Origin: Candidatus Bathyarchaeota archaeon
GTDB lineage: Archaea; Thermoproteota; Bathyarchaeia; Bathyarchaeales; Bathycorpusculaceae
Assembly: GCA_026414485.1 (NCBI GenBank)
Contig: JAOAIX010000007.1
Location: forward strand, 1 to 64,000
Reading direction: 5' to 3'
DNA length: 64,000 nt
A program made the translations under genes and the position numbers. Within the stretch, counting starts at the first letter, position 1; the number at the start of each line of letters is the position of its first letter. Shown piece by piece: positions 55,065 through 62,602 of the stretch. Under the pieces are notes generated by a model. It was not told where the DNA came from and searched no databases. It saw only the letters and a list, made by a program, of their open reading frames with translations.

Positions 55065-55376
55065 TTATAAAACGTAAACTTCGCTAATACTTACCAACCC
55101 GTTGTCCCCAATTAACCTTTTAAGTTCAGGAAGCAGTGGTTCTAATTTGGTTTGCTCATCTATAATTTCAATTATCAACGGCATATTGACAGAAACCCCC
55201 TCAAGATGAAATGTTGACCTGCCACGTTTACCAAATCCGTTCACTCCTGTCCAAACAGTGGCGCCACTAACACCTGCTTTAGTCAACAAATCTATCACAA
55301 GAGTTTGAAGTCGTTTGCCGTCTAACTCATCATTTTTTTTAATCCTGATTGTCACGTTCCACATTTTCATCTTCAT
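55065..55376 (-). CDS. DUF190 protein, CrcB-associated
   Basis: 103 residues. RGRSTFHLEGVSVNMPLIIEI and the ferredoxin-like alternation are typical of DUF190, a PII-like fold often encoded beside CrcB. It probably modulates the fluoride channel or senses a nucleotide; unproven. Its ATG shares a base with the crcB stop. Confidence 0.85.
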   Translation of the reverse strand: MKMKMWNVTIRIKKNDELDGKRLQTLVIDLLTKAGVSGATVWTGVNGFGKRGRSTFHLEGVSVNMPLIIEIIDEQTKLEPLLPELKRLIGDNGLVSISEVYVL

Positions 55377-55762
55377 TAGATAATATGCTCCAATACAAAA
55401 TTCCCTAATATTCTTCCTGTAATTACAGCTATAAAAGCTAAACCCACGTTACTCACTATTTCAAGAGCGGCAAGCCCCAATCGATGTGCGTCAACCAGAT
55501 TAACAGTTTCCAATTCAAACGATGACATTGTAGTGAAGGAACCACAAAAACCTACGGCGAAAAACAGCGTGTATTTTGTATCTAAGTTAAACGCGAGAGA
55601 AATAACTGAGAAAATACCTAAAAGGAAACTTCCAAGAACGTTGACTATTAAAACGTTTACTGGTAAAGCGCCTATGGTGACTGGTGACTCTACAATTTTG
55701 TAGCGCAAATATGCTCCCGCTATAGCACCAATTGCTAGGAGAGCAAAATCGACTCCCTTCAT
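55376..55762 (-). CDS. crcB: Fluoride channel CrcB (Fluc)
   Basis: About 128 residues from the ATG at 55762 (MKGVDFALLAIGAIAGAYLRY). Four hydrophobic segments; conserved NVLGSFLLG, and GFCGSFTTMSSFE with the Na+/fluoride-lining residues. It exports fluoride as a dual-topology dimer. An in-frame ATG at 55798 would add 12 residues, but those bases form the conserved 3' part of the fluoride riboswitch candidate, so 55762 is preferred. Confidence 0.92.
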   Translation of the reverse strand: MKGVDFALLAIGAIAGAYLRYKIVESPVTIGALPVNVLIVNVLGSFLLGIFSVISLAFNLDTKYTLFFAVGFCGSFTTMSSFELETVNLVDAHRLGLAALEIVSNVGLAFIAVITGRILGNFVLEHII

Positions 55763-55781
55763 TTTTGGTACCAACTGTTGA

Positions 55782-55852
55782 GTAGGCATTATCAGCATCT
55801 TATACGGTGCAGTTTTGACTCTGAGGAGCCAAGGCTAATGCCATAGCGCTGC
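55782..55852 (-). promoter_or_regulatory. Fluoride (crcB-motif) riboswitch candidate
   Basis: On the minus strand the conserved order of the fluoride riboswitch can be followed: GCGCTAT, stem GGCATT, a short AGC that can pair back to GCT (pseudoknot), AAAACTGC, then GCTGAT-AATGCC-TAC, whose AATGCC closes the stem with GGCATT. The known Thermotoga example has the same CAAACUGC and GCUGAU...UAC elements. An extra hairpin (GGCTC/GAGTC) is inserted between pseudoknot and AAAACTGC. TTTTAAAA at 55891-55898 is the promoter TATA. The pseudoknot is only three pairs, which lowers certainty. Confidence 0.6.
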
Positions 55853-56063
55853 TTTCTCAAGAGGCAATGTCGGTGATATTAAACATATCGTTTTAAAACA
55901 CCCGATTTTTTTGCGTCTTGTGCTTATTTTTAGTTATGCTCTCTGTTGCTGCCCCTTTTGAATGGGTGCTTCATCATTTACCCCATCGGCATTTGCAAAG
56001 CAGCACATAAATAAGTCTATTTTTGTGTACGCTAATCATACACCTGTAGCTGGCGAAGACTAA

Positions 56064-57053
56064 ATGTTACTAAATAAAATCAAAGTTACGCCGCTGGCAG
56101 CGGAAAGTTTTGGTGTTCGTTCAATGTGTACTTTCGTGGAAACTCCTGATGTTAAAGTTCTCTTAGACGCCGGCATATCGCTTGCACCTTACCGTTCCAA
56201 CTTGCTGCCCCATCCTATAGAATTTCAGACAATTGCCAAACTTCGTCAACGTATAGCTGAATTTGCAGATAAAGCCGAGGTTGTCACAGTTTCACATTAC
56301 CACTTTGACCACCACACTCCTAGCTATAACGACTGGTTAGTCAATTGGACACAACTTAACGAGACAGCACAACACATCTATAAGGGCAAAATCGTCTTGG
56401 CAAAGGATCCTATAATAAACATTAATAGTAGTCAGCGTGAACGTGCATTAATATTTCAAAAAACAGGCGGAAAACACGCGAAAACCTTGGAATCAGCTGA
56501 TGGTAAAGCTTACAGTTTTGGCAAAGAAACTTTTTTGCGTTTTTCTGGGGCTGTCCCTCACGGATTAGACGGTTCCGCGTTAGGCTGGGTTACCTTGGTT
56601 ACAGTAAGTTATGGTGATGAACGGTTCATGTTTGCTCCCGACGTCCAAGGACCACTCTCTGCACGTACCGTAGATTTAATCAAATCCGAAAAACCGAATG
56701 TGTTGCTGATAGGTGGTCCACCATTTTACTTGGAAGGCTATAAAATTACTGCGACGCAATTACAACAAGGTCTAGAAAACCTAAAACAGCTTACTGATAG
56801 CATTCCAACAGTGATCCTGGAACACCATGCCCTACGAGATGCCCAGTGGCAAAAAAAAGTAAAAACAATTTATGATGCAGCTAAAAGCAGAGGGCATCTG
56901 CTGCTTACTGCCGCCGAATACGCAGGGGTAAAGAACACTTTCTTGGAGTCAAATCGCAAGGATCTTTACACAAATTTTCCGCCGTCGGTAGAGTTTCAAA
57001 AGTGGATGAAGCTGCCTGCAAAGGAGTTAAGCCGTGTTAAGCCACCAATTTAA
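56064..57053 (+). CDS. UPF0282-family metallo-beta-lactamase-fold hydrolase
   Basis: 329 residues. TVSHYHFDHHTPSY is the zinc motif variant of the archaeal UPF0282 family; GAVPHGLDGS, FMFAPDVQGP and LEHHALRD supply further ligands. Substrate unknown. Divergent from crcB. Confidence 0.87.
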   Translation: MLLNKIKVTPLAAESFGVRSMCTFVETPDVKVLLDAGISLAPYRSNLLPHPIEFQTIAKLRQRIAEFADKAEVVTVSHYHFDHHTPSYNDWLVNWTQLNETAQHIYKGKIVLAKDPIININSSQRERALIFQKTGGKHAKTLESADGKAYSFGKETFLRFSGAVPHGLDGSALGWVTLVTVSYGDERFMFAPDVQGPLSARTVDLIKSEKPNVLLIGGPPFYLEGYKITATQLQQGLENLKQLTDSIPTVILEHHALRDAQWQKKVKTIYDAAKSRGHLLLTAAEYAGVKNTFLESNRKDLYTNFPPSVEFQKWMKLPAKELSRVKPPI

Positions 57054-57062
57054 CCCATAATT

Positions 57063-57377
57063 TCAAGTTGCTGTTTGTTTTTCCTGCAGTTTTTGGTATT
57101 CAAGTTTTGTTTGTTTGATTATCTCTTCCATAAAGGGGGGTTCTTGCAGATCTGCAATGACATTATTTAATTCATACTTAATCAAATAGGCCATCTGCAT
57201 AGGTTGAAGAGGTTCAGATGCCCCTGTCTGATAGAGTTTAAGCGCGCGTAGTCCAAATTTCACCATCAATTTCTGCAATTCGGCTCTGAGGGTTTCCAAT
57301 TCATTTCGGCTTTCTGCCATAGTTTGAGAGTATTCTTTTGCTTTTTTGGGGTCAGTTAGGTTATCACGTTCAGTCAT
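57063..57377 (-). CDS. Small helical protein, function unknown
   Basis: 104 residues, almost entirely charged helices with coiled-coil spacing (SRNELETLRAELQKLMVKFG), no cysteine or catalytic motif. Convergent with the UPF0282 gene, ten bases between stops. Accepted because length, codon use and start are normal; family not recognised. Confidence 0.5.
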   Translation of the reverse strand: MTERDNLTDPKKAKEYSQTMAESRNELETLRAELQKLMVKFGLRALKLYQTGASEPLQPMQMAYLIKYELNNVIADLQEPPFMEEIIKQTKLEYQKLQEKQTAT

Positions 57378-57529
57378 TTTTTCACCAATGATTGCTGGTA
57401 GTTAGTCTCAGTCCAAACTTATAGCTTTTCCATTTTAGAGAAGTCGTGAAACTATTCTTCAGGCAAAAAACCTTTTAACCTCCATTCCTGTTTCACTCTC
57501 CTGTAATTTATAACAGGAAAACGCCAACT

Positions 57530-58909
57530 ATGACTTCAACTAACATTAAATCAAAACCAACCGTTGAAGAATTATTATCCAAAGCTAAAAAACCTGCTCA
57601 ACTCGCACCTGCTATGCACAGGTTCTATGAGGGCAAAATGCAGGTTATGCCAAAATGTGCCATTACAGGTCCAACGGATTTCTCAATATGGTACACACCA
57701 GGCGTGGCGGCACCATGCCGGGAAATTCACGCTGACCCTGATAAATCATTTGAATTCACTAACCGTTGGAATAGCGTTGCAGTGGTCACTGATGGTACAC
57801 GGGTTTTGGGGTTAGGCGATATTGGACCTGAAGCAGCTATGCCTGTTATGGAAGGTAAAGCTATGCTTTTCAAATATCTAGGCGGAGTGGATGCCTTTCC
57901 CATTAGCCTAAAAACCAAAAACCCTGAAGAAATTGTCCGTGTCTGCGAGCTTCTTGAGCCAACTTTTGGAGGTATAAACCTAGAAGACATCGAGAAACCT
58001 AAATGTTTTTACATACTAGAAAAAGCTCGAGAAAAACTTCAGATTCCCGTTTGGCATGATGACCAGCAAGGAACAGCAACAGTTATTCTCGCGGGTCTAA
58101 TTAACTCATTTAAAATCGTGGGTAAAAAACCCAAAGAGGTCCTCATAACGTTGATAGGCGCGGGCGCCGCCAACATACGCACAGCATATGTTCTCCAGCG
58201 TTGGGGCGTAAAACCAGCCAACATCATAATGGTAGACACAAAAGGCATAGTACACAAAAACAGAAAAGACATCACAAAAGAAGATGACCCTTGGAAATAC
58301 GAGTTAACCCAAATAACCAACGGCGAGAACAGAACCGGTAACATAGAAGACGCCTTCAAAGACGTCGATGCCGTTGTTGCAGCATCTAAACAAGGTCCTG
58401 GCACAATTAAATCTGAGTGGATAAAAACCATGGCGGACGACGCCGTAATTTTTGCATGTGCAAATCCTATTCCTGAAATTTGGCCTTGGGAAGCTGAAGA
58501 AGCGGGAGCACGCATTGTCGCTACGGGTAGAAACGACTTTCCTAATCAAGTCAACAATAGCTTAGGTTTCCCTGCAATATTCCGCGGTGTTTTAGATGTA
58601 AAAGCTAAAACTGTTACAGACGATATGTGCATTGCGGCAGCGCAAGAACTTGCAAAATTCGCAGAAGAACGTGGAATCAACGAGAAAGACATTTTACCGA
58701 GAATGGAGGAGTGGGAAGTTTTTCCCCGTGAAGCGGTTGCTTGTGCCTTAAAATCAATTGAGCAAGGTGTTGCACGCGTTAAACCTAGCCGAAACGAGTT
58801 GTATGAACGCGCGACAACTATAATTCGAACTGCCAGAGAATCAACAATGCTACTGATGCAGAAAGGTTTGATTAAAGCGCCTCCAAAAGAGAGCGACCTG
58901 CTGAAATAA
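57530..58909 (+). CDS. NAD(P)-dependent malic enzyme
   Basis: 459 residues, the short prokaryotic form without the phosphotransacetylase domain. WYTPGVAAPCREI with catalytic Tyr, SLKTKNPEEIVRV (Lys), LEDIEKPKCFYILE (metal-binding Glu-Asp), HDDQQGTATVILAG, NAD-binding GAGAANIRTAYVL, and NPIPEIWPWEA, GRNDFPNQVNN. It decarboxylates malate to pyruvate. Monocistronic. Confidence 0.94.
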   Translation: MTSTNIKSKPTVEELLSKAKKPAQLAPAMHRFYEGKMQVMPKCAITGPTDFSIWYTPGVAAPCREIHADPDKSFEFTNRWNSVAVVTDGTRVLGLGDIGPEAAMPVMEGKAMLFKYLGGVDAFPISLKTKNPEEIVRVCELLEPTFGGINLEDIEKPKCFYILEKAREKLQIPVWHDDQQGTATVILAGLINSFKIVGKKPKEVLITLIGAGAANIRTAYVLQRWGVKPANIIMVDTKGIVHKNRKDITKEDDPWKYELTQITNGENRTGNIEDAFKDVDAVVAASKQGPGTIKSEWIKTMADDAVIFACANPIPEIWPWEAEEAGARIVATGRNDFPNQVNNSLGFPAIFRGVLDVKAKTVTDDMCIAAAQELAKFAEERGINEKDILPRMEEWEVFPREAVACALKSIEQGVARVKPSRNELYERATTIIRTARESTMLLMQKGLIKAPPKESDLLK

Positions 58910-59002
58910 GATTTCTTCGTCCCTCTTTCTTCTATTCAGTTTTTTGAGGAAAATTATTTAAGTGCTCCTAAACTAAAATAAGGAAGGCGGGGAAATGGCA
59001 AA

Positions 59003-59515
59003 ATGCGCTTAGATTATACCTTTTACGTTTTAGCTGTAGTGTTCTTCTCAATAACAGCTCTTTCTTTTGTCTTGGTTACCGAACAAAACGGACGTAACCT
59101 TTACGTAATGTCCACGGCAATTGTAGGTATCTTATGTGGCGTTATTGGCTTTTTTATGAGGCCAAAACCGCAAACAAAAACAACGTCTCAAGAGACATCT
59201 GCTGCGCCCCCTCAAGAGGCGCCACAACCAACTTTAACCGTTGCCACACCTGCTGCCCCTTCCACTAAAACTCCAGTTGTTGAACCTCAAGAAAAGCCCT
59301 CTGTAGTCACGACTGATGCTGCTTTAGAACTTACTCAAATAAGAGGGATAAGCAAAGTAAGAGCTGACCAGTTGAGGGCGAACGGCATAGAAAATCTCAA
59401 AGCTCTATCTGAAGCATCACCCGAAGTTTTAGCTGAAAAGCTCCAGGTTTCACCTAAAATCGTCAAAATGTGGATTGGAAGTGCCAAGAAACTGATAAAA
59501 TCAAACACCGTTTGA
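59003..59515 (+). CDS. Two-TM protein with C-terminal helix-hairpin-helix domain
   Basis: 170 residues. Two hydrophobic helices (~4-25 and ~35-52), a Pro/Thr/Ala-rich cytoplasmic linker (~57-105), then a HhH domain (LTQIRGISKVRADQLRANGI, LQVSPKIVKMWIGSAKKLI). It may bring DNA or a protein partner to the membrane; function unproven. GGCGGGG precedes the start; an ATG nine bases earlier runs into a stop. Confidence 0.75.
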   Translation: MRLDYTFYVLAVVFFSITALSFVLVTEQNGRNLYVMSTAIVGILCGVIGFFMRPKPQTKTTSQETSAAPPQEAPQPTLTVATPAAPSTKTPVVEPQEKPSVVTTDAALELTQIRGISKVRADQLRANGIENLKALSEASPEVLAEKLQVSPKIVKMWIGSAKKLIKSNTV

Positions 59516-59537
59516 TTTAGCCACTACGGATTAGACT

Positions 59538-59786
59538 TTACAATAATTTTACTATATTTCTTTTTTCTAGGCGCTTAAGTGCATCTAGGAATTCGTTTCT
59601 TTTTTCTCCAGCTAAGTTGAGGTGATGCATTATGTCCTTAATGGAGACTTCAACTTTGCCAAAATTTTCATGATGCTTGTGAAGATGCTTTACAATTAAG
59701 CGTTCAACTTTTCCGCATCGCCACGTCGTGTTTCTCAGTAGAACAACCAGATTTCTCATGAAGGGCTGTTCGCTGCTTTGCTGCAT
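59538..59786 (-). CDS. Small winged-helix-like protein
   Basis: 82 residues from the ATG at 59786 (MQQSSEQPFMRN), preceded by GGAAG. The frame extends to 59837, but GCTTAAAAACG near 59826-59836 looks like its TATA box, which would exclude the longer start. The C-terminal half (VEVSIKDIMHHLNLAGEKRN, LKRLEKRNIVKL) resembles a winged helix. Family not recognised. Confidence 0.55.
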   Translation of the reverse strand: MQQSSEQPFMRNLVVLLRNTTWRCGKVERLIVKHLHKHHENFGKVEVSIKDIMHHLNLAGEKRNEFLDALKRLEKRNIVKLL

Positions 59787-59899
59787 AGCCAACTTCCTTT
59801 TACCTTTACTATGAAGGAAACTAACGTTTTTAAGCATTTTGTCCGCCAGCTTCTTTCATACGACAATAGACTTTTAGCCATAACGGGTTTATTTTTGAT

Positions 59900-60349
59900 T
59901 CAGAGGTTTTTCTTTAAGTATAACCCATGCCCCGTGGGATAGTAATTCTCAAGTTTAGCAATTTTCCTATAACCTGCCTTTTCATACAGACTTAATGCTG
60001 CAACGTTGTCTTCTCGTACCTCCAAATAGCACGAGGTGACCCTTTGTGCCCTGAATATATCTTCAATAGCCTGTAGCAGTTGTTGCGCCACGCCTCTGCG
60101 CTGAAACTTTGGCGTCACGTCGACGGTAAGTATGTGTCCTATAGAAGCACTCTGATTAACTTCTATTGCGCCTATGATGAACCCTGCCACTTCATGGTTC
60201 ACTCTTGCAATTAAACCTACAGAATTATAAGCAGTAAGTAAGATTCCAAGTTCATTCTTTGAAAAAGCTTCCTTTTTAAAGCACTGCCTTTCTATCTCAT
60301 GCAACTCTTCAAGAAGCCCACTTGTTGCATATTCAATTGTTATTTCCAT
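59900..60349 (-). CDS. rimI: RimI-type N-acetyltransferase
   Basis: 149 residues, GNAT fold. Acetyl-CoA loop RRGVAQQLL, and YLEVREDNVAALSLYEKAGYRK with ENYYPTGHG at the end are characteristic of RimI/Ard1. In archaea this enzyme acetylates protein N-termini broadly. Confidence 0.87.
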   Translation of the reverse strand: MEITIEYATSGLLEELHEIERQCFKKEAFSKNELGILLTAYNSVGLIARVNHEVAGFIIGAIEVNQSASIGHILTVDVTPKFQRRGVAQQLLQAIEDIFRAQRVTSCYLEVREDNVAALSLYEKAGYRKIAKLENYYPTGHGLYLKKNL

Positions 60350-60410
60350 TTAGTTGCCTTAAATAAAAATACGGTAAAGCAAAATTTTAGGCTTTTTGCA
60401 AAGAAACCGC

Positions 60411-61460
60411 TTATTTGGCTTTAAAAACAGGTTTTAGCTCTATCCACTGTTGTGCAGCAAAACCGAACCCTACTCGTATCCACAGTGTGATTATCCGACT
60501 TAGAACTGTTGCGGTTGCGCTGATGCCTGCGGGCACACCCATGGATGCATAAAGTGTGGTCATGGTTATCTCAGGCAGTCCAACCTCAAAGGGTACACCT
60601 ACTGGAATGGATTTGACGGCAACAACTATTGAAGACGTTATGAAGATTACTGTCCAAGAAACTTGAAAGCCTAAAGAAAGAAAGACAAGATACGGAATTG
60701 CGAGGCTAGAAATCCAATTTAACACGAGCATAATGGTTGGCAGGATCAATGCTTGAGGTTTCCTTGCAAATTCTTTCATTGAGTCGTGGAACATTTTTGT
60801 TGCCTTCAATGTTTCCTCTCTGAGAGCGGCGAATTTTTCTTTCCACCTGCCTCTGCTTACGAATTCTCCTATCTTTATTAGACCATTAATTATTTTTGTG
60901 CTCCAGTTTTCTTTCCATGAAATTACCAGCAGTACGCACAGGATAGCAGTTATGGCAACAGTGAAAAGCACAATTGCATTGAAGATAAGAGGGTTAATAG
61001 CTGAAGCATCAAAAAGAAAGATAATTCCCATCAGCAGAACTGCAACGTTGATAGTCATCCCCAAAATTCTTTGAGTGACCACTGAGGCGACTGTTTTGCC
61101 GCTAGTGCCGTTTTGTTCTCTGTTAACAAGATATATCCTGCAGACTTCCCCTGCAATTGACTCTGCTGGAATAACAAGATCCATAAATATGCCATACCAT
61201 GTGTAGAGAAAAGAACGTATAATAGAGATTTTGACTTTGAGAGCACTTAGTATAGCTCGCCAAGAGACAGCGTAGAAAAAAACTTCTATGAATCCTACAA
61301 GCACCGCCGCTGAATAGAACCAGAGGTTGGCGGTCTGCGCCGTAGATATGATTTCCAGAATGTTGACGTTGAAGAGCAGAATGTATCCAAAAAAGGCAGC
61401 TATTCCAATTATGGGCAACAGTATTGTCTTGCGTGTCAGTTGGGGTTTCGGCGTATCCAT
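60411..61460 (-). CDS. Flippase-like integral membrane protein (LPG synthase TM / AglD-type)
   Basis: 349 residues with about eight hydrophobic helices. The family marks are WRAILSALKVKISIIRSF early, ESIAGEVCRIYLV, and the late VPFEVGLPEITMTTLYASMG. This UPF0104 fold occurs in lysyl-phosphatidylglycerol synthases and in archaeal glycosylation proteins; a lipid-linked substrate is likely but unidentified. Confidence 0.8.
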   Translation of the reverse strand: MDTPKPQLTRKTILLPIIGIAAFFGYILLFNVNILEIISTAQTANLWFYSAAVLVGFIEVFFYAVSWRAILSALKVKISIIRSFLYTWYGIFMDLVIPAESIAGEVCRIYLVNREQNGTSGKTVASVVTQRILGMTINVAVLLMGIIFLFDASAINPLIFNAIVLFTVAITAILCVLLVISWKENWSTKIINGLIKIGEFVSRGRWKEKFAALREETLKATKMFHDSMKEFARKPQALILPTIMLVLNWISSLAIPYLVFLSLGFQVSWTVIFITSSIVVAVKSIPVGVPFEVGLPEITMTTLYASMGVPAGISATATVLSRIITLWIRVGFGFAAQQWIELKPVFKAK

Positions 61461-61546
61461 TGGTTTTCGCAGCCTAATCGATAATCGCAGAATGATGTTG
61501 AGCTCGATTATATGCTTTGTCCTGAATAGTCGCTGTCGCCCCTTTT

Positions 61547-62461
61547 TTAAGCATTGCCTTTTGTATGTAGATTAATCCGCGCTACAGAAGGGTTAGTTTG
61601 CAGTTTATGATTAACTGTTTTTTTCAGAGTTAAGTTATTTGGTTGCAGCTCTTTCCTTTTTCCCAGAGGTATGCTTTTTGAGGCCTTGTTCCATATCTCT
61701 TCAAAATAGTTTAAAGCTAAATTTACAATAACCCTGTTACTTGACCACAGAGAGGAAGGTGAGTTGCCAGCAGGTGCTGAAATGCATATGCTTACTTCCC
61801 TTTTGTCCAGTATAGCCATTGTGATGGGTGCAGGAGGACTGACAAATCTAACTTCGTATAACGGGTGCTTCTGCAAAGTTTTTACATAACTCGGCAAACT
61901 TTTTCCATTTGGTGGTCTTTCTGTAATTGATTTTATTCTTACGCCGCGGTGAAGTGCTTTCTTAAAGTCAGATAATCCGTTTGATGTAACTCCATCAAAA
62001 GCTTCCCATGTTCCAACAGAATCAATGCTTACTTGAGATGCACGAGTTCCGTTCATGAGCTTCTTGAAGAGGAGTGATAATTCCGATATAATTAACAACT
62101 GGGGTTCTTCTTGTGCAGTAAAGGTCGTTTTGAGGTCGTCTTCCTTAAGATGGTTCAGAAGCTCAGTAGTTTTTTTTGTTAATTTTTCCTGTTCCTCTAT
62201 ATGGTGCTGAAGTAGACTATAAACGCCCTTTTTTATTGGAACAGCATGATATTTAGTTGGATTAGAAATTACCTGTTCAACAAGACCCATTTTTTGAAGA
62301 GACGGCATAATTCGGTAGACATCTTGTCGGGCCAAGTTTGACATTTTTGAGATAGATTTTATCGTCGCGCAGTCTAACCTGCAAAGAGCAAGATACGCTT
62401 TGGCTTGAACTAGTGTTAAGCCTAAGTCCATCAACGTTTGGAGATACTCATCCTGCAGCAT
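61547..62461 (-). CDS. TrmB-family transcriptional regulator
   Basis: 304 residues. The N-terminal TrmB winged helix (LGLTLVQAKAYLALCRLD, ARQDVYRIMPSLQKMGLVE), a coiled linker, and a C-terminal effector-like domain (to ~270) with a basic tail. TrmB proteins often sense sugars. Divergent from the second beta-propeller gene, 141 bases away, and so a candidate for its control. Confidence 0.85.
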   Translation of the reverse strand: MLQDEYLQTLMDLGLTLVQAKAYLALCRLDCATIKSISKMSNLARQDVYRIMPSLQKMGLVEQVISNPTKYHAVPIKKGVYSLLQHHIEEQEKLTKKTTELLNHLKEDDLKTTFTAQEEPQLLIISELSLLFKKLMNGTRASQVSIDSVGTWEAFDGVTSNGLSDFKKALHRGVRIKSITERPPNGKSLPSYVKTLQKHPLYEVRFVSPPAPITMAILDKREVSICISAPAGNSPSSLWSSNRVIVNLALNYFEEIWNKASKSIPLGKRKELQPNNLTLKKTVNHKLQTNPSVARINLHTKGNA

Positions 62462-62602
62462 TCAGGTGCTCTCCGTTCTTAAGTGGGAGCAAATATGACC
62501 CTTTTTAGTTTTAAGCTTTCGCATTGTCGTCAGTACTACTGATTACAAACGCTTAAAAAAATTTTCAACTGACTACTTCCAGTAAAAGGAGAAACAAAAA
62601 AT

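Noticed and set aside
55763-55798. Longer crcB start at the ATG 55798
   Set aside because: These bases carry the conserved GCTGAT-AATGCC-TAC end of the riboswitch candidate, and the 12 added residues do not look like a CrcB N-terminus.
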